Source of the DNA: Lachnospiraceae bacterium UBA3692
GTDB taxonomy: Bacteria > Bacillota > Clostridia > Lachnospirales > Lachnospiraceae
Length of the DNA stretch: 20,832 bases
Reading direction: 5' to 3'
Assembly (NCBI GenBank): GCA_002372815.1
Contig: DFIR01000027.1
Location: forward strand, 1 to 20,832
The notes below the pieces were generated by a model that saw only the letters and a program-made list of their open reading frames with translations, made no database searches and was not told where the DNA came from. Below are positions 7,430 to 14,703 of this stretch, piece after piece. Position numbers and translations under genes: made by a program. Numbering within the stretch: the first letter of the stretch is position 1; every line of letters begins with the position of its first letter.

Positions 7430-8851
7430 ATGGACATTTCTGCGCAGCGCAACAGCAACATCATCGACGGCATGACTTTCTGCATCTCCACGGCGCTCCT
7501 GGCCGCCTGCATCGCCGGCGGTCTCTACACCGGGACGCTCCACCGTGTCCACAGCGATCTGTTCCGGATCCTGACGACGCCCGGTCCCCTTATCACCGAT
7601 TATTTTGCCGTCGGCGGTCTGTCGGCGACCTTTCTCAACGCGGCGCTGTGCGGCTATCTGATGTCCGCCAGCATGCACTTCCTGCCCGGCCCTTCGCACG
7701 TCAACACGCTGGCCGGCTATTTCCTTGTCATCGCGCACGCATTCTACGGGCTGAACCTGCTCAACATGCTGCCGTGCTTCCTCGCGCCCTTCCTCTACCT
7801 GCGCATAAACCGCCTGGACTTCAACGCGAACCTGCACGTCTGCATGTTCGCCACCTGCTTCAGTCCCTTCATCAGTGAGCTCCTCTTCCGCTACACGCAG
7901 GGCGAAGCCTACGTCCCCGGAGAGCCGACCCTCACCGTCAAAGGTGTCTTCCTGACCCTGCTCTTCATGCTCCTTCTCGCCTTCGTCGCGCCGGCGGTCC
8001 TTCCCGACGTCCGCGCCTGGCACAAGGGCTACAACCTCTACAACGGCGGCCTGGCCTACGGCCTCCTCGGTTTTCTCCTTTATAACTTCCTCTACCGCAC
8101 GATGGGGATCCCCGCTCCGACGAGCCCCACGGTCTTCAATGCTTACTACGAACTCTCCGGGCGCTCCTACGCCCTTTTCGGCAACTGTTTCTTCATCCTG
8201 CTCTTCCTCGGGTGCGTCGCGGCGGGCTGGTACCTCAATGACCGGAGCTTCAAGGGTCTCTCCCTGCTCTTTACGGACACCGGCTACCAGAGCAACTTCG
8301 CGGCCAAGTACGGCATGCCCCTCTGCCTCATCAACACAGGTCTCTATGGGCTTCTCTTCCTCGGCTACATCAATGCGGCCGTTCTCCTGACGGACGGCGC
8401 AGGATTCACCGGGCCCACCTGCGGCGTGATCTTCGCCGCCCTGACCTTCACCGCCATGGGGCAGCACGTGACCAACGTGTGGCCGATCATCCTCGGCTTC
8501 CCGCTCCTCTCCGTCTCCGCAGCGCTCTTCAATCATCTGGTCGGCGGCACCCACACCTGGACCATCTCCATGCAGTCCCACATCAACAGCGTCGCCTTCG
8601 CCACAGGCCTGTGCCCGCTCGTCGGCCGCTACGGTGTCCGGGCCGGCCTCGCCGCCGGCGCGCTCTGTGCAGCCCTGTGCACCGCCACTTCCTCCCTCCA
8701 CGGCGGCCTGATGCTCTACAACGGCGGCTTCACCGCCGGCATCACCGTCCTCATCCTGCTCCCCATCCTCGAGCGCTACGTCAAGACCCCCCGCGACCGC
8801 ATGCGCAGCTACATCGACCTCCGCGACATGATGACTATCCGCGAGGAATGA
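7430..8851 (+). CDS. DUF1576 multi-pass membrane protein
   Basis: The 473-residue protein has about ten to twelve hydrophobic segments and matches DUF1576, a membrane family of Firmicutes and related bacteria with no settled function. Recognisable parts are HRVHSDLFRILTTPGPLITD (~36-55), the pair GLSATFLNAALCG (~62-74) and MGQHVTNVWPIILG (~344-357), and the closing SLHGGLMLYNGGFTAGIT. HGGLMLYNGG and YNLYNGGLAYG (~201-211) look like related half-motifs, suggesting an internal duplication with two transport-like halves; this is my reading. A strong GGGGAGGGGG site precedes the ATG at 7430 and rules out the long in-frame extension upstream. It stands alone, divergent from the panE-like gene. A transporter role is plausible but not shown. 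Confidence 0.82.
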   Translation: MDISAQRNSNIIDGMTFCISTALLAACIAGGLYTGTLHRVHSDLFRILTTPGPLITDYFAVGGLSATFLNAALCGYLMSASMHFLPGPSHVNTLAGYFLVIAHAFYGLNLLNMLPCFLAPFLYLRINRLDFNANLHVCMFATCFSPFISELLFRYTQGEAYVPGEPTLTVKGVFLTLLFMLLLAFVAPAVLPDVRAWHKGYNLYNGGLAYGLLGFLLYNFLYRTMGIPAPTSPTVFNAYYELSGRSYALFGNCFFILLFLGCVAAGWYLNDRSFKGLSLLFTDTGYQSNFAAKYGMPLCLINTGLYGLLFLGYINAAVLLTDGAGFTGPTCGVIFAALTFTAMGQHVTNVWPIILGFPLLSVSAALFNHLVGGTHTWTISMQSHINSVAFATGLCPLVGRYGVRAGLAAGALCAALCTATSSLHGGLMLYNGGFTAGITVLILLPILERYVKTPRDRMRSYIDLRDMMTIREE

Positions 8852-8857
8852 GCGCGT

Positions 8858-9154
8858 GGGGGCGGTTCCCTGCGTAAATATTGAAACCGCCGTCCCGTAT
8901 CCAGAGAGCCACGGTTCACTTCACGGTGACGCACATAGATCTGGACAGGGGCTCTGCCGGGCAATGATCCAACTCGGCCCCCGTTCTGAAGAACGGTTGC
9001 CTCAGACATTGGGATCAACAAATGCCGCAGCCCGAAGCTGCGGCATTTGACCCGTCAGAGCCCTTGCCCAGATCAGGTGCGTCAAACCGCTCGTTCAAAA
9101 GTGTCTCTCCCGGATACGGGATGGCGGTTTCTTTACGCAGAGACGGCCCCTGTG
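8858..9154. repeat. ~300-bp foldback (long imperfect palindrome), possible structured RNA or MITE-like element
   Basis: The left arm (8858-8961) is complementary to the right arm (9051-9154) in the same order along nearly the whole length. Matching blocks are CTGCGTAAA (8870) with TTTACGCAG (9132), GAAACCGCC (8883) with GGCGGTTTC (9123), TCCCGTATCC (8893) with GGATACGGGA (9112), TGACGCAC (8927) with GTGCGTCA (9077), GATCTGG (8938) with CCAGATC (9068), and GGGCTCTG with CAGAGCCC. Several differences leave G-U pairs, e.g. 8892 with 9122. The apex holds two hairpins: 8965-9017 (TGATCC/GGATCA enclosing CCGTTC-TGAA-GAACGG) and 9019-9049. It begins 7 bp after the DUF1576 stop. No open frame is credible. 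I recognise no known RNA family. Confidence 0.85.
9019..9049. terminator. strong hairpin inside the foldback, possible terminator
   Basis: CAAATGCCGCAGC (9019-9031) and GCTGCGGCATTTG (9037-9049) form a perfect 13-bp stem with loop CCGAA. It could end the DUF1576 transcript, but no U-run follows, so it may simply be one apical arm of the larger foldback. Confidence 0.35.
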
Positions 9155-9180
9155 TGTAAATTTCCGGAGTTCAACCTCTT

Positions 9181-9490
9181 GGCAATAGTCTCGGCAGAAG
9201 CCTTTGCCGGCATGTTTCTCTTCTCACGGATTTCAAGCTGATGGCAAAGGTTTCAGAAGAAACCTTTGTCAGCATGTTTTTTTCCTCCAGGATTTCAACC
9301 TCTCGGCAAAGATTTCGGCAGAAACCTTTGCCGGCATGTTTTTCTTCTCCCGGATTTCAAACTGTCGGCAAAGGTTTCAGCAGAAACCTTTGTCACCATA
9401 TTTATCTTCTCCCGGATTTCAACCTCCCGGCAAAGGTTTCAGCAGTAACCTTTGTCAGCTTGTTTATCTCCTCCCGGATTTCAACCTCCC
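9181..9490. repeat. five 62-bp tandem repeats, each containing a hairpin
   Basis: Units start at 9181, 9243, 9305, 9367 and 9429, all exactly 62 bp. Each begins with an inverted repeat, consensus GGCAAAGGTTTC, a 3-4 nt loop, GAAACCTTTGCC, followed by GGCATGTTTTTCTTCTCC and CGGATTTCAACCTCCC. The first unit is the most diverged (GGCAATAGTCTC); units 4 and 5 are the most alike. A worn tail of an earlier unit is visible at about 9162-9180. The whole unit is conserved, not just alternate blocks, so it is not a CRISPR. The array lies between two convergent genes. On the minus strand each unit reads GGAG, A-rich spacer, ATG, then the hairpin. Function is unknown. Confidence 0.95.
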
Positions 9491-9540
9491 GGCAAAGGTC
9501 CCGCCGGAAAACCGGCCGCTGCAGCGCACGCCCATGAATG
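9491..9540. repeat. chimeric end module of the 62-bp array, copy 1
   Basis: The sixth unit starts GGCAAAGGTCCCGCC and then departs from the 62-bp consensus into CGGAAAACCGGCCGCTGC and AGCGCACGCCCATGAAT. The same departure occurs at 9693-9742, so this is a defined terminal module and not random decay. Confidence 0.85.
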
Positions 9541-9644
9541 GACGGAAGAGAGGCCAGAGCGTCCACAAAACGTCCATTGAAGCCGGCAAGGCATGAGATC
9601 CCACACAGTTGATAAAAAGCAGGGGCTGTCTTGTGCGACAATGC
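9541..9644. other. intervening segment between the two end modules
   Basis: These 104 bp have no credible gene. TGGACG at 9539-9544 faces CGTCCA at 9560 and again at 9570, giving an inverted plus a direct repeat. GGGGCTGTCTTGTGCGACA (9622-9640) recalls the ends of some Firmicute insertion sequences (GGGGCTGTC type), so a solo IS end is possible but unproven. Confidence 0.45.
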
Positions 9645-9742
9645 CAGAAACCTTTGCCGGCATGTTTTTCTCCTGCCGAATCTCAACCTGGCGGCAAAGG
9701 TTCCGCCAGAAAACCAACCGTTGCGGCGCACGCACATGAACA
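9645..9742. repeat. displaced partial 62-bp unit plus end module, copy 2
   Basis: Positions 9645-9692 match the last 48 bases of a 62-bp unit (CAGAAACCTTTGCCGG, then ATGTTTTTCTCC and ATCTCAACCTGGC). A second end module follows in register at 9693-9742 (GGCAAAGGTTCCGCCAG, then AAAACCAACCGTTGC and CGCACGCACATGAAC). It aligns with 9443-9540, implying that the end of the array was duplicated about 202 bp away. It stops 25 bp before the glucosidase stop codon. Confidence 0.85.
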
Positions 9743-9767
9743 GCCGCCGGATTTACGTGGGGAACTG

Positions 9768-12134
9768 TCAGTCAAGTTTCAGCAGCATCTCCAGCACGCG
9801 CCTCGCGCAGGCGTCGATCTCTGCTTCTGTGATGAAGCCCTGCTGCAGGGCTTCTTTCACGCGTTCGGGGTAGCCGCAGCCCATCTTGACGTCGTTGCCG
9901 GCGGCGATCTCGCGGCAGTGTTCGCCCTGAGTCCACCAGTCTGTGGTGACGAGGCCGTCGTAGCCCCACTCGCCGCGGAGGATGCCGGTGATCAGGTCGC
10001 GGTTCTCGGAGGCCTGCACGCCGTTGATCAGGTTGTAGGAGGTCATGATCACGTAAGGGTGGCTCTCTTTGACCACGATCTCGAAGGCCCGGAGGTAGAT
10101 CTCCCGCAGGGCGCGCTCGCTGACGCGGGAGTCGCTTCCTTTGCGGTTGGTCTCCTTGTTGTTGCAGGCAAAGTGCTTGGGGCAGGCGCCGATGTGCAGG
10201 GACTGGATGCCGCGCACGGCCGCCGCACCGATCTTGCCGGCAAGCAGCGGATCCTCGGAATAGTACTCAAAGTTTCTGCCGCAGAGAGGGCTGCGGTGAA
10301 TGTTCATGGCGGGCGTGAGCCAGAGGCCGATGTTGTTCTCCTTCACTTCCTCTGCGCCGGCGCGGCCGATCTCCTCCGCCAGCTCCGGATCCCAGGAGCA
10401 GGCGATGAGCGTGGCGCAGGGCCAGGCGGTCGTGCAGACGCCGCATACCGGCTCGATGCGCAGGCCCGCAGGGCCGTCCGCCGTCATCATGTTCGGGACG
10501 CCGTATTCAGCCAGGTTGCCCATGCCGAAGGTGTTGGCGACGCCCACATTGGGCTGTCCGCCCAGCAGGGAGATCCTGTCGTCGATGGACAGCTGCGCCA
10601 TGAAGTCGTCCAGAGAGGCTTTGCCTTCCGCGACTTCCGCCAGCTGCAGGGGCTTCTGCTCCTGTCTCCAGGGCATATACTGTGTGCCCACGTACCGGCT
10701 CACCGGCATCACGCCTTCCAGCGTGCGGGTGTCCTGCCTCTCCAGGCCGGGCGCCTCTTTCCTGTCCGGATCCGGTCCACCCAGGTGGGTCAGCTGCTGT
10801 ACCACCTGGTCCTCCTCCAGCGTGAAGCGCGCCGCCTCCTGCAGGTCCGCGGCATCCCGCCCGACATAGAGAACATAGTCTCCCGCCTCCAGCACATAGG
10901 CCGCCTCGCGGATCACACCGGTCTCGTCATAGGAGGCCAGCTGCGCGTCCGCGACCTGGAAGACCAGATGCTGCGTCTCTCCGGGCTGGAGCAGGCGTGT
11001 TTTGCGGAAATCTGCCAGCTGCACGGCCGGCGCGTCGATCCGGGCACCGGGCACCCGCGCATAGACCTGCACGACTTCTCTGCCTGCGCAGTCGCCGGTG
11101 TTGGTGACATCCACGGCGATCTCCGTCAGGTCCCCGGCGTACAGGCTCTCGCGCACAGCGGTCTCGAAGGACGTGTAGGACAGGCCGAAGCCGAAGGGAT
11201 AGTTCACCCTCGCCGCAGCCCCCGGAGCCGTCATGAAGTGACGGTAGCCGACATAGATGCCCTCCGTGTACTCCACATATTCCCTGGCAGCATGGAATCC
11301 CTCCGTGGAAGGATAGTCTTCCAGAGCCGCCGCGAAGGTGTCGGACAGACGCCCGGACGGGTTGACGTCCCCGCAGAGGACATCCGCGGTCGCAAGGCCG
11401 CCCTCCATGCCGCCCTGCCAGGCCATCAGCACGCCGTCGATCCGCGGATCCGCCTTGAACCAGGTGGAATCCACCATGCCGCCGACGTTCATGACCACAA
11501 TGATCCGGGCAAAATACCGCTCCGCAGCGGCCACCAGGCGCCGCTCCGCTTCCGTCAGGTAGTAGTCCCCCTTCTCGAACAGCTTCCCGCTGAGCTCCGC
11601 CATCTCCTTCTCCGTGCCGGCCAGCTCATAGTCCTGCTCGTCGAGCACCGCCCGCCGGTCCCAGCCCTCTCCGGAGAAACGGCAGAAGGTGAGGATAGCC
11701 GTATCCGTGAAGGCCGCCGCGCCCCGCAGAAGCTCTTCCGGCAGCTCCGGCTCCCGGGTCATGCCCGGCACCGCGCCTTCGGCGTACTGCTTCGCGATCT
11801 CCCCGCGGTAGAAATCCTCAAGAGGGGCGTACAGGGATACCTTGCCCTCCGCCTCCTTGCAGCGCATGCCGTCACACAGGCTGCGCACGTAAGCGACCGT
11901 CACATCGCCGCTGCCGCCGCCGCCTTTTACATAGTCCACACTTCCCTTGCCCAGAAGCGCCACACGGGCACCGTGCGCCAGGGGAAGCACTCCGCTCTCA
12001 TTCTTCAGCAGCACCATGCCTTCCGACGCCGCCCTGCGGGACAGCGCGATGTGCGCCGCGCTGCCGGTCACCCGCTCCCTGCCCGGGTAGAGAGGGAGAT
12101 TGGGGTGGTACTGGATCCTCTGCCATTTAGTCAT
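9768..12134 (-). CDS. GH3 beta-glucosidase with permuted domain order
   Basis: This glycoside hydrolase family 3 enzyme of 788 residues releases terminal glucose (or a related sugar) from oligosaccharides. There is no signal peptide, so it acts in the cytoplasm on imported sugars. The usual domain order is swapped: the C-type domain comes first (~30-260, with EGMVLLKNESGVLPL and GGGGSGDV), then a fibronectin-like domain (~320-400), and the TIM-barrel N-type domain last (~490-788, with TADGPAGLR, PKHFACNN and TTDWW). The nucleophile is D732 in TTDWW; E156 in FSGEGWDR is the likely acid/base. Similar permuted forms are known in rumen bacteria such as Ruminococcus and Butyrivibrio. AAGGAAGGA precedes the ATG. 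It lies downstream of, and in the same direction as, the broken DeoR-type regulator. Confidence 0.93.
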   Translation of the reverse strand: MTKWQRIQYHPNLPLYPGRERVTGSAAHIALSRRAASEGMVLLKNESGVLPLAHGARVALLGKGSVDYVKGGGGSGDVTVAYVRSLCDGMRCKEAEGKVSLYAPLEDFYRGEIAKQYAEGAVPGMTREPELPEELLRGAAAFTDTAILTFCRFSGEGWDRRAVLDEQDYELAGTEKEMAELSGKLFEKGDYYLTEAERRLVAAAERYFARIIVVMNVGGMVDSTWFKADPRIDGVLMAWQGGMEGGLATADVLCGDVNPSGRLSDTFAAALEDYPSTEGFHAAREYVEYTEGIYVGYRHFMTAPGAAARVNYPFGFGLSYTSFETAVRESLYAGDLTEIAVDVTNTGDCAGREVVQVYARVPGARIDAPAVQLADFRKTRLLQPGETQHLVFQVADAQLASYDETGVIREAAYVLEAGDYVLYVGRDAADLQEAARFTLEEDQVVQQLTHLGGPDPDRKEAPGLERQDTRTLEGVMPVSRYVGTQYMPWRQEQKPLQLAEVAEGKASLDDFMAQLSIDDRISLLGGQPNVGVANTFGMGNLAEYGVPNMMTADGPAGLRIEPVCGVCTTAWPCATLIACSWDPELAEEIGRAGAEEVKENNIGLWLTPAMNIHRSPLCGRNFEYYSEDPLLAGKIGAAAVRGIQSLHIGACPKHFACNNKETNRKGSDSRVSERALREIYLRAFEIVVKESHPYVIMTSYNLINGVQASENRDLITGILRGEWGYDGLVTTDWWTQGEHCREIAAGNDVKMGCGYPERVKEALQQGFITEAEIDACARRVLEMLLKLD

Positions 12135-12209
12135 TGTCTGTTCCTTCCTTTTCTCTTATTTTCCATAATTCTGTAAATCTATAAAGCTGTCCGCCGCACA
12201 GAGAAGGGA

Positions 12210-12829
12210 TCATTCGCACACGATCACGTCCACACCCTTCGCCTCACACTGCGCCCGGATCTCCGCAGGAAGGGGCCGTCCGTGATCAGAATATCGATCT
12301 CTGCGAGCGCAAAAACCTGGTAGTAGTTTCTCACACCCATCTTGGAACGGTCAAGCAGGAGGACGGTGCAGTCCGCGTTCTCGCGCATGGCCCTCTTGAC
12401 CGACATCTCCACCAGCGCGCGCACGGTCACGCCCGCCTGTGCGTCCAGCCCCGCCGCAGAGGCGAAATAATAGTCCGCATGCCGCCGGATGAAGGTCTCC
12501 GCCTCCTCGCCGAAGATCCCCACATGGGACGGCACGTACTGCCCGCAGGGGCATTCCACCGTGAAATGCCGGTTCTCCGACAGCTTCTGAATGGTGGGAA
12601 AACAATTGTTGAGCAGCGTCAGCCGGAGCGACGGGTCCAGCGTCTCCGCCAGATAGCTGCAGGTGCTGCCGCCGTGGCTCCTCCGGACCGCGCCTTCCTG
12701 CGCCAGCGCCACAAGGTCCCGCCGGATCGTCGGCGCGCTGACATAGAGCCGGGCGGCCAGTTCCTCCACCGTCATGTATCCGCTTCCGGCCAGCAGCCGC
12801 AGGATCGCTTCCCTTCTCTCCCCGTACAT
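12210..12829 (-). pseudogene. broken DeoR-family sugar regulator
   Basis: The start (GGAGGAGGCACC then ATG at 12829) and the winged-helix domain are intact: MYGERREAILRLL, MTVEELAARLYVSAPTIRRDL and GAVRRSHGG (residues ~1-60) form the DeoR DNA-binding signature. After ETLDPSLRLTLLNN it jumps directly to NCFPTIQKLSEN, which in relatives lies some 60-70 residues later, so the first part of the sugar-phosphate sensor domain (the DGDTIFLD...GSTT region) is missing; the junction is near 12605-12625. A second lesion near 12270-12280 drops a base: the open frame then ends FLRRSGRSVRRRVWT at 12224, whereas the next frame gives the expected PLPAEIRAQCEAKGVDVIVCE ending at 12210. Two independent lesions make this a probable pseudogene. 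The isolated DNA-binding domain could still be made. Confidence 0.8.
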
Positions 12830-12848
12830 GGTGCCTCCTCCGCAAAAT

Positions 12849-12862
12849 GATCGTTTTCGATC
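12849..12862. promoter_or_regulatory. candidate DeoR-type operator
   Basis: GATCGTTTTCGATC is a perfect inverted repeat (GATCG, 4-bp spacer, CGATC) in the 68-bp gap between the divergent DeoR-type and AraM-like genes. Position fits an autoregulatory operator controlling both genes. Binding is inferred. Confidence 0.45.
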
Positions 12863-12897
12863 GCAGAAAGTTCTCAGGGGATGAAAGAAGGGGTAAA

Positions 12898-13669
12898 ATG
12901 ATGACAGACACAAAGATCGATCTCAACGCGTACATCCACAGGCAGATCCACTGCTCCTGCGGGCACACACACTACAGCGGCGTCCGCCTGATCGACATCG
13001 ACCGCGGTGCCGTGCGCAGGCTGCCGGGCCATATCCGCGAGCTGGGATATGAAAAGATCTTCCTCGTCGCGGACAGGAACACCTGGCGCGCCGCCGGCAA
13101 GCAGGCCGCCCATGCACCTGATCGCCGCCGGCCTCGGGGATACCCTCGGCAAGTACACCTGCCTCCTGGACTGGAAGCTCGCCAATATGATCACCGGCGA
13201 GTACTACTGCCCGGAAGTCGTGGAGATGGTGCGGACCGCTCTGCGGATCTACCACCGTCTCGCCCAGGAGCAGCCTGATTTTGACGCTGCCATGGCAAGG
13301 CCTTACGATCAGGCAGCCTGGGAAGAAAAGATGCGCGCCCTCTACGGCGCCGCGGCCGACGGCATCATCGCCCTGGAGCAGAAGGCCGGCAAGAATGACG
13401 TCGCGAAGCGCGATAAGCGTCTCGCCGTCATAAAAGAGAAATGGGAGGAGATCCGCCGCGCGATTCAGGAAGATCTCCCTGCCGCCGAAGAGATGGCCGC
13501 TCTCCTGCGCTCCCTCGGCGCGCCCACGGAGCCGGAGGAGATCAATATTCCGGCCGCGAGAGCCCGCGAGGCTGTCGTCGTCGCCAAGGAAGTCCGGGAC
13601 CGCTACACCCTCCTGCAGCTCCTCTGGGATCTGGGACTGGCGGAACAGTACGCTGCATCAGCGGAGTGA
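12898..13669 (+). pseudogene. broken glycerol-1-phosphate dehydrogenase (AraM/EgsA-like)
   Basis: Intact relatives (~390-400 residues) reduce dihydroxyacetone phosphate to sn-glycerol 1-phosphate with NAD(P)H and a metal ion. The N-terminal ~70 codons are fine (GAAGGGG before ATG 12898; LPGHIRELGYEKIFLVADRN). At about 13105-13112 the frame breaks: the next recognisable family sequence, APMHLIAAGLGDTLGKYT, lies in the following frame and runs to the stop at 13669 (~186 residues, ending LLWDLGLAEQYAASAE). Roughly 130 residues are gone, including the glycine-rich nucleotide-binding loop and, by family knowledge, part of the metal site. An in-frame ATG at 13112 could start the C-terminal piece but has no ribosome site. 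The pairing with the HAD gene downstream recalls araL-araM in B. subtilis. It is certainly inactive as an enzyme if the sequence is right. Confidence 0.85.
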
Positions 13670-13708
13670 AAGGGACCGGGACATTCATTTTTTCACCGGG
13701 AGGTGTAC

Positions 13709-14503
13709 ATGCTGAGCAAAGAGACCGCCTTGCAGGGCGTTAAACTGTTCGTCCTGGACATGGACGGGACCGTCTACCTGGGCAACCGCCCGATCGAAGG
13801 CTCACTGGACTTCATCCGTGCGCTGGAGGCGTCCGCGGACAGGGACTATATCTTCTTCACCAACAACGCCTCCCGCGTCCCCGCCGTCTACGTGGAGAAA
13901 CTCCGCGGGATGGGCCTGGAGGTCACCGAGGACAGGATCATCACCGCCGGCGACGTCTGCGCCGAATATCTGCAGCAGAACTATCCCGGCGCGCGCATCT
14001 ACCTCAACGGCACCCCGCTCCTCGTGCAGAACTGGAAGGCCAGAGGCCTGCAGATCGTGGAAGAAGCCCCGGACGTCGCCGTCCAGAGCTTCGATACCAC
14101 CCTGACCTATCACAAACTGGATCTGATCTGCCGCTATGTCCGCGAGGGCGTGCCCTTCCTCGCCACCCACATGGACATCAACTGTCCCACCGAGGACGGC
14201 TACATCCCCGACTGCGGCGCCATGTGCAGCCTGATCACCGCCTCCACCGGCGTCAGCCCCCGCTACTTCGGCAAGCCCTGGAAAGAGACTGTCGACATGC
14301 TCGCCTCCCTCACCGGCTATGCCCCTTCGGAGATGGCCTTCGTCGGCGACCGCCTCTACACGGACGTCGCCACCGGTGTCAACAACGGCGCCCGGGGCTT
14401 CCTGGTCCTGACCGGCGAGGCCACCATGCAGACCGTCCGCGAATCCGACGTCGAACCCACCTGCATCTACGACTCCCTCGCCGACATGCACCGGTATCTG
14501 TAA
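13709..14503 (+). CDS. HAD-IIA (NagD/AraL-like) sugar-phosphate phosphatase
   Basis: The 264-residue protein has the complete HAD set: motif I DMDGTVYLG with the nucleophile D17 and acid/base D19, motif II in FFTNNAS (T51), the lysine in FGKPWKET, and motif IV GDRLYTD (D214, D219). The cap between motifs II and III is the alpha/beta type C2 of the NagD family (PDVAVQSFDTTLTYHKL, ATHMDINCP). Such enzymes dephosphorylate sugar or nucleotide phosphates; AraL of B. subtilis is a close functional model and also sits beside araM. GGGAGG five bases upstream fixes the ATG at 13709 over a GTG six bases earlier. It is 39 bp after the broken AraM-like gene and likely on the same transcript. Confidence 0.9.
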   Translation: MLSKETALQGVKLFVLDMDGTVYLGNRPIEGSLDFIRALEASADRDYIFFTNNASRVPAVYVEKLRGMGLEVTEDRIITAGDVCAEYLQQNYPGARIYLNGTPLLVQNWKARGLQIVEEAPDVAVQSFDTTLTYHKLDLICRYVREGVPFLATHMDINCPTEDGYIPDCGAMCSLITASTGVSPRYFGKPWKETVDMLASLTGYAPSEMAFVGDRLYTDVATGVNNGARGFLVLTGEATMQTVRESDVEPTCIYDSLADMHRYL

Positions 14504-14595
14504 TCTCACACAGCACACAGGGGGACCCGTCCGGATGCCAAGGGCACTTTCCCGCTGCAATACCGGAAGCTGCACCGCGCAGAAGGCGGTCGGAA

Positions 14596-14625
14596 TTGAA
14601 ATCCCCCCGCACTCTCACGTATAAT
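14596..14625 (+). promoter_or_regulatory. sigma-A-type promoter of the propeller-phosphatase gene
   Basis: TTGAAA (14596-14601) and a perfect TATAAT (14620-14625) are 18 bp apart. Transcription would start near 14632, giving a ~72-nt leader. This is the only clear signal in the ~200-bp gap after the HAD gene; no convincing terminator for that gene was seen. Confidence 0.8.
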
Positions 14626-14703
14626 GTATTGGATAGTATTCTGCCCACCACCGCGTACCGATCGCGTGCAGCTACAGCCCGCGCAGAGGAAGGAGTTGGA
14701 AGT

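Noticed and set aside
9181..9490. CRISPR array
   Set aside because: The entire 62-bp unit is conserved, with no variable spacers and no cas genes; it is a tandem repeat.
9204..9596. Repeat protein encoded by the 62-bp array on the plus strand
   Set aside because: 62 is not a multiple of 3, so the peptide repeats only every three units, all three frames are open, and no ribosome site or conserved codon pattern is seen.
9622..9640. Insertion-sequence terminal repeat (GGGGCTGTC-type)
   Set aside because: Only one end-like motif was found, with no transposase fragment and no matching inverted copy nearby, so an IS cannot be called.
9609..12176. Very long open frame on the plus strand opposite the GH3 gene
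   Set aside because: It is antisense to a clear glucosidase, is rich in Arg, His, Ala and Val as expected from a GC-rich reverse frame, has no domain motifs and lacks a ribosome site.
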